Assembly (NCBI GenBank): GCA_014728765.1
Contig: WJLA01000098.1
Span: 1 to 16,371 of the forward strand
Source: Candidatus Peregrinibacteria bacterium
GTDB lineage: Bacteria; Patescibacteriota; Gracilibacteria; UBA1369
Direction of reading: 5' to 3'
DNA: 16,371 nucleotides
Shown here in pieces: positions 14,122-16,371 of this stretch. Each line of letters starts with the position of its first letter. Within the stretch, counting starts at the first letter, position 1. Both the position numbers and the translations under genes were made by a program. Under the pieces are notes generated by a model, which was given only the letters and a program-made list of their open reading frames with translations, did not search any database and had not been told where the DNA came from.

Positions 14122-14925
14122 ATGACTCTTTTTGAAGCCGTATTGCTTGGTGTTGTGCAAGGAATTACTGAGTTTTTACCTATTTCCTCATCGGGACATT
14201 TGATTTTGGTTGAGGATTGGCTGGGTTTGCATGTCGAAAGTTTAAAATCCTTTGATATTGCAGTACATTTTGGAACACTGGTTGCAATATTCGCATATTT
14301 CAGAAAAGATTTTTCACAATTGTTTTTGGCATCAGTTGCTATTGTTAAAAGAAAAAAAGGCTATGAGAAAGAAAAAAAACTGATCAAATGGCTTGTTTTA
14401 GCAACATTACCGGCTGTTTTCGTGGGGTTGTTTTTGGGTGATACCATTGATTTTTATGCCAGAAGTTCATTTTCTGTCGCTATTGTATTAATTTTAGTCG
14501 GTCTGATATTTTTTATTGCCGAATATGTTCATTCAAAATTGCAAATCAAGAAAATTAATTTTTTGAATTCTTTTATTATTGGTTGTGCTCAAGCTATAGC
14601 TCTAATACCGGGAGTATCCAGATCAGGAATAACAATTACAGCAGGTATCTTTCAAGGAATTAAAAGAGAAGAAGCGGCTAGATTTTCATTTTTACTGGGT
14701 AGCATTGCAATTACTGCCGCTACTTTATTGGCTATTGTTAAGTCATTTAGCGGAGATATTGAAACTGTAAGTTTGGAATTGATTATTGCAGGATTACTTG
14801 CCTCAGGATTTTCAGGATTTTTTGCGGTTAGTTTTTTGATGAAATACTTAAAAAAACACAGTTTAAGGATTTTTGGTTTATATAGAATTATACTTGGTGT
14901 TTTAATTTTGTTATTTTACCTATAA
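14122..14925 (+). CDS. uppP: Undecaprenyl-diphosphate phosphatase (UppP/BacA)
   Basis: UppP removes a phosphate from undecaprenyl diphosphate to regenerate the lipid carrier for peptidoglycan and surface-glycan synthesis; overproduction confers bacitracin resistance. The 267-residue polytopic protein has the usual length and about eight hydrophobic segments. Both catalytic motifs are intact: QGITEFLPISSSGHL (13-27; E17, S23-S24, H26) and PGVSRSG (163-169; S166, R167). The pattern around FSFLLGSIA (188-196) is also conserved. The ATG follows a TATAAT box and lacks a Shine-Dalgarno. The next gene begins 3 nt after the stop, making a two-gene envelope operon. Confidence 0.96.
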   Translation: MTLFEAVLLGVVQGITEFLPISSSGHLILVEDWLGLHVESLKSFDIAVHFGTLVAIFAYFRKDFSQLFLASVAIVKRKKGYEKEKKLIKWLVLATLPAVFVGLFLGDTIDFYARSSFSVAIVLILVGLIFFIAEYVHSKLQIKKINFLNSFIIGCAQAIALIPGVSRSGITITAGIFQGIKREEAARFSFLLGSIAITAATLLAIVKSFSGDIETVSLELIIAGLLASGFSGFFAVSFLMKYLKKHSLRIFGLYRIILGVLILLFYL

Positions 14926-14928
14926 AAA

Positions 14929-16143
14929 ATGAAAGCAGTTATTTTAGCGGGTGGCAAAAGTGAAAGAATGAGACCTATACAAGAAAAACCACTCATTAAA
15001 ATTTGTGGAAAAGAGATCATTGTGCATCAGATTGAGTTGATTGCCGCAGCGGGAATAAGTGAATTTGTGATTATTGGTAGTGAAAATAATATTGAAAGAT
15101 TAAAAGAAGCAACCTCTAAGACTGATTTAAACATAAAAATTGACTATCGAATCCAAACAATTCAAGAGGGGTCTGCCGGTGCCATGAAAGCGGCTGAAGA
15201 TTTGATAAGAGAAAGTAGTGTTTTGTTTGTTGGTGCAACCGATATCATTGATACTTCCGCATATTTAGAAATCCTTAATCAAGCTGAGAGCTTTGACTGT
15301 GTAACTTTGGCGAAAAAAGTGGGGCATTATTATCCCGGTGGATATTTACAATTTGATCAGGATGGAATTTTAAAAAAAATTATTGAAAAACCCGGAGCAG
15401 GAAATGAACCTTCCATGCTAATGAATGTTTTTCTTCACTTTCATAGAGATGGTAATAAATTAATGGATGAGATTTATGCTGTTGAAGAAGTGGAAATCGA
15501 TTTGTATTTTACCGCCTTGCATAAAATGATAGAAGACGGTCTTATAGTAAAAACAGTTGAATATGACAAAAGATTGCAACCCATCAAATATCCTTGGCAC
15601 CTTTTTGATGAAGCCTTAGTGCTTTTTGAAAAAGAGGCAAACAAGAAAGCTAATTTAATAAAAAAAAATTTTTCCAAAAACTCTGAAATAATTGGTAATG
15701 TGATTTTGGAAGATAATGTCCTGATTGAAGACAATACAAAAATTATCGGCCCCTCTTATATCGGAAAAGGAACTGTAATCAAATCCGGATGTGTAATTGA
15801 GGAGAGCTTTATTGGAGATAATTGTACTATTGATAATAAAACTGAAATTAAAAATAGTTTTTTGGATGACAATGTTGAAGTGAAAAGTAAAGTTGTTAAT
15901 AGTATTTTAATGAAAAACAGTCGAGTAGAAGAAAATGTTGAGATAATGATGGAAAATAATGATTGTGCCAATATTGAAGTATGGATTAGAGATCAGAAAA
16001 TTGACTCCGGATTAAAAAAAATGGGTGTGATTTGTGGTGAAAATGTAATCTTGGAAAAAGAGGTTAAGAGTTGCCCCGGTGTTAAAATATTTCCCAATAA
16101 GCAAGTGGTAGCTAAATCTTTGGTCAATCAAGATTTGATTTAG
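14929..16143 (+). CDS. Sugar-1-phosphate nucleotidyltransferase with left-handed beta-helix tail (404 aa)
   Basis: It activates a sugar 1-phosphate with an NTP to give a nucleotide sugar for glycan synthesis. The N-terminal Rossmann-like nucleotidyltransferase domain (1-235) has LAGGKSERMRP (6-16; signature lysine probably K20 in QEKPL), the QEGSAGA loop (79-85), a metal-site GATD (102-105), EKP (153-155) and YPWHL (221-225). The C-terminal half (about 250-390) is a hexapeptide-repeat left-handed beta helix (repeats such as IGNVIL, IGKGTVI, IGDNCTI). This layout resembles glucose-1-phosphate thymidylyl/uridylyltransferases and GlmU-like or archaeal bifunctional enzymes. Whether the helix also carries acyl- or acetyltransferase activity is unclear, as I see no obvious catalytic histidine. 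Substrate cannot be assigned. It follows uppP by 3 nt; its TAG overlaps the convergent gene's stop. Confidence 0.9.
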   Translation: MKAVILAGGKSERMRPIQEKPLIKICGKEIIVHQIELIAAAGISEFVIIGSENNIERLKEATSKTDLNIKIDYRIQTIQEGSAGAMKAAEDLIRESSVLFVGATDIIDTSAYLEILNQAESFDCVTLAKKVGHYYPGGYLQFDQDGILKKIIEKPGAGNEPSMLMNVFLHFHRDGNKLMDEIYAVEEVEIDLYFTALHKMIEDGLIVKTVEYDKRLQPIKYPWHLFDEALVLFEKEANKKANLIKKNFSKNSEIIGNVILEDNVLIEDNTKIIGPSYIGKGTVIKSGCVIEESFIGDNCTIDNKTEIKNSFLDDNVEVKSKVVNSILMKNSRVEENVEIMMENNDCANIEVWIRDQKIDSGLKKMGVICGENVILEKEVKSCPGVKIFPNKQVVAKSLVNQDLI

Positions 16144-16371
16144 GCTTGTGAAGTGCCGCTAGCCGGGTTCTGTTGTTGATTTGCATTGGCCGCAGGCATT
16201 GGAGCGCTTTGATTATACTGAAGTTGAGAGTTTGCGGAATTAACTTGATTTTGTTGGACAGGTTGATTTTGTACAACTGTAGATGTTTCGTTTTGAGAGG
16301 GCTGTTGCTCTGTATTTTGAGTTAGGTTTTGACTTGCAAATTGACCATTGGTATTTGCCGGAGATGTGGAA
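16140..16371 (-). CDS. C-terminal end of an unrecognised Q/N-rich protein (partial, 76 residues visible)
   Basis: The frame is open from the right edge of the window to TAA at 16142-16140. Of the 76 visible residues, 18 are Q and 13 are N (41%), the rest mostly S, T, A, P and V. There are only two acidic residues and no K, R, D, H, C or W. This is a low-complexity, probably disordered tail; the globular part and function lie outside the window. Q/N/S/T-rich tails with almost no charge are typical of surface-exposed or secreted linkers. The stop codon shares two bases with the TAG of the convergent nucleotidyltransferase gene. Confidence 0.7.
   Translation of the reverse strand, partial: STSPANTNGQFASQNLTQNTEQQPSQNETSTVVQNQPVQQNQVNSANSQLQYNQSAPMPAANANQQQNPASGTSQA

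Noticed and set aside
1..16371. CRISPR array, insertion sequence, tRNA or rRNA gene
   Set aside because: No regularly spaced repeats, no transposase-like frame with terminal inverted repeats, and no cloverleaf or rRNA-like sequence was seen on either strand.

Overview
The window looks like a piece of an AT-rich genome from the Candidate Phyla Radiation (Candidatus Patescibacteria, probably a Parcubacteria-type lineage). Four things point there. A 14-residue-motif-poor set of very large unrecognised proteins surrounds one polytopic VirB6/TrbL-like membrane protein, in the style of CPR secretion loci. rpsF and rpsR are adjacent with no ssb/priB between them and no rplI after them. Most genes lack a Shine-Dalgarno sequence. 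All 15 AT-rich genes stop with TAA or TAG and none with TGA. The exact lineage cannot be read from this sequence. The standard genetic code fits, because long frames are never interrupted by TGA.

Region 1 (1-276) is a compositional outlier. It is about half G+C where the rest is near one third, and holds a small membrane-protein ORF with a strong Shine-Dalgarno, a TGA stop and a perfect 10-bp-stem intrinsic terminator. Region 2 (277-10340, minus strand) is the most interesting part: five co-directional genes with gaps of -1, 8, 4 and 81 nt. In transcription order they encode a two-TM protein with a PH-like soluble half, a coiled-coil protein with a central membrane hairpin, a beta-rich protein with a C-terminal glycine-zipper tail anchor, a secreted/polytopic VirB6/TrbL-like protein with a P/Q tail, and a 1227-residue soluble protein with three possible diverged copies of a beta module. 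I read it as the membrane-platform part of a CPR-specific type IV-secretion-like machine. No ATPase (VirB4/VirD4) lies inside the window, so this is inference.

Region 3 (10341-11215) is a divergent promoter region followed by rpsF and rpsR with a clear hairpin between them. Region 4 (11216-13849) begins with a 303-nt gene-free stretch containing a 12-bp palindrome, then a LysM-LysM-M23 cell-wall endopeptidase whose end overlaps yidD, then an unrecognised 128-residue protein coupled to a small Smr-domain protein. Region 5 (13854-16143) is a glutaredoxin-like gene divergent from uppP, which is followed 3 nt later by a sugar-1-phosphate nucleotidyltransferase with a left-handed beta-helix tail. 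Region 6 (16140-16371) is the C-terminal end of a minus-strand gene with a Q/N-rich tail; its stop codon overlaps the preceding gene's stop codon.

The right half is mostly cell-envelope work: peptidoglycan cutting (M23), membrane-protein insertion (YidD), lipid-carrier recycling (UppP) and nucleotide-sugar synthesis. The left half is a membrane-spanning machine of unknown job. Several genes carry a TATAAT-like box 7-15 nt before the start codon, implying leaderless or very short-leader mRNAs.
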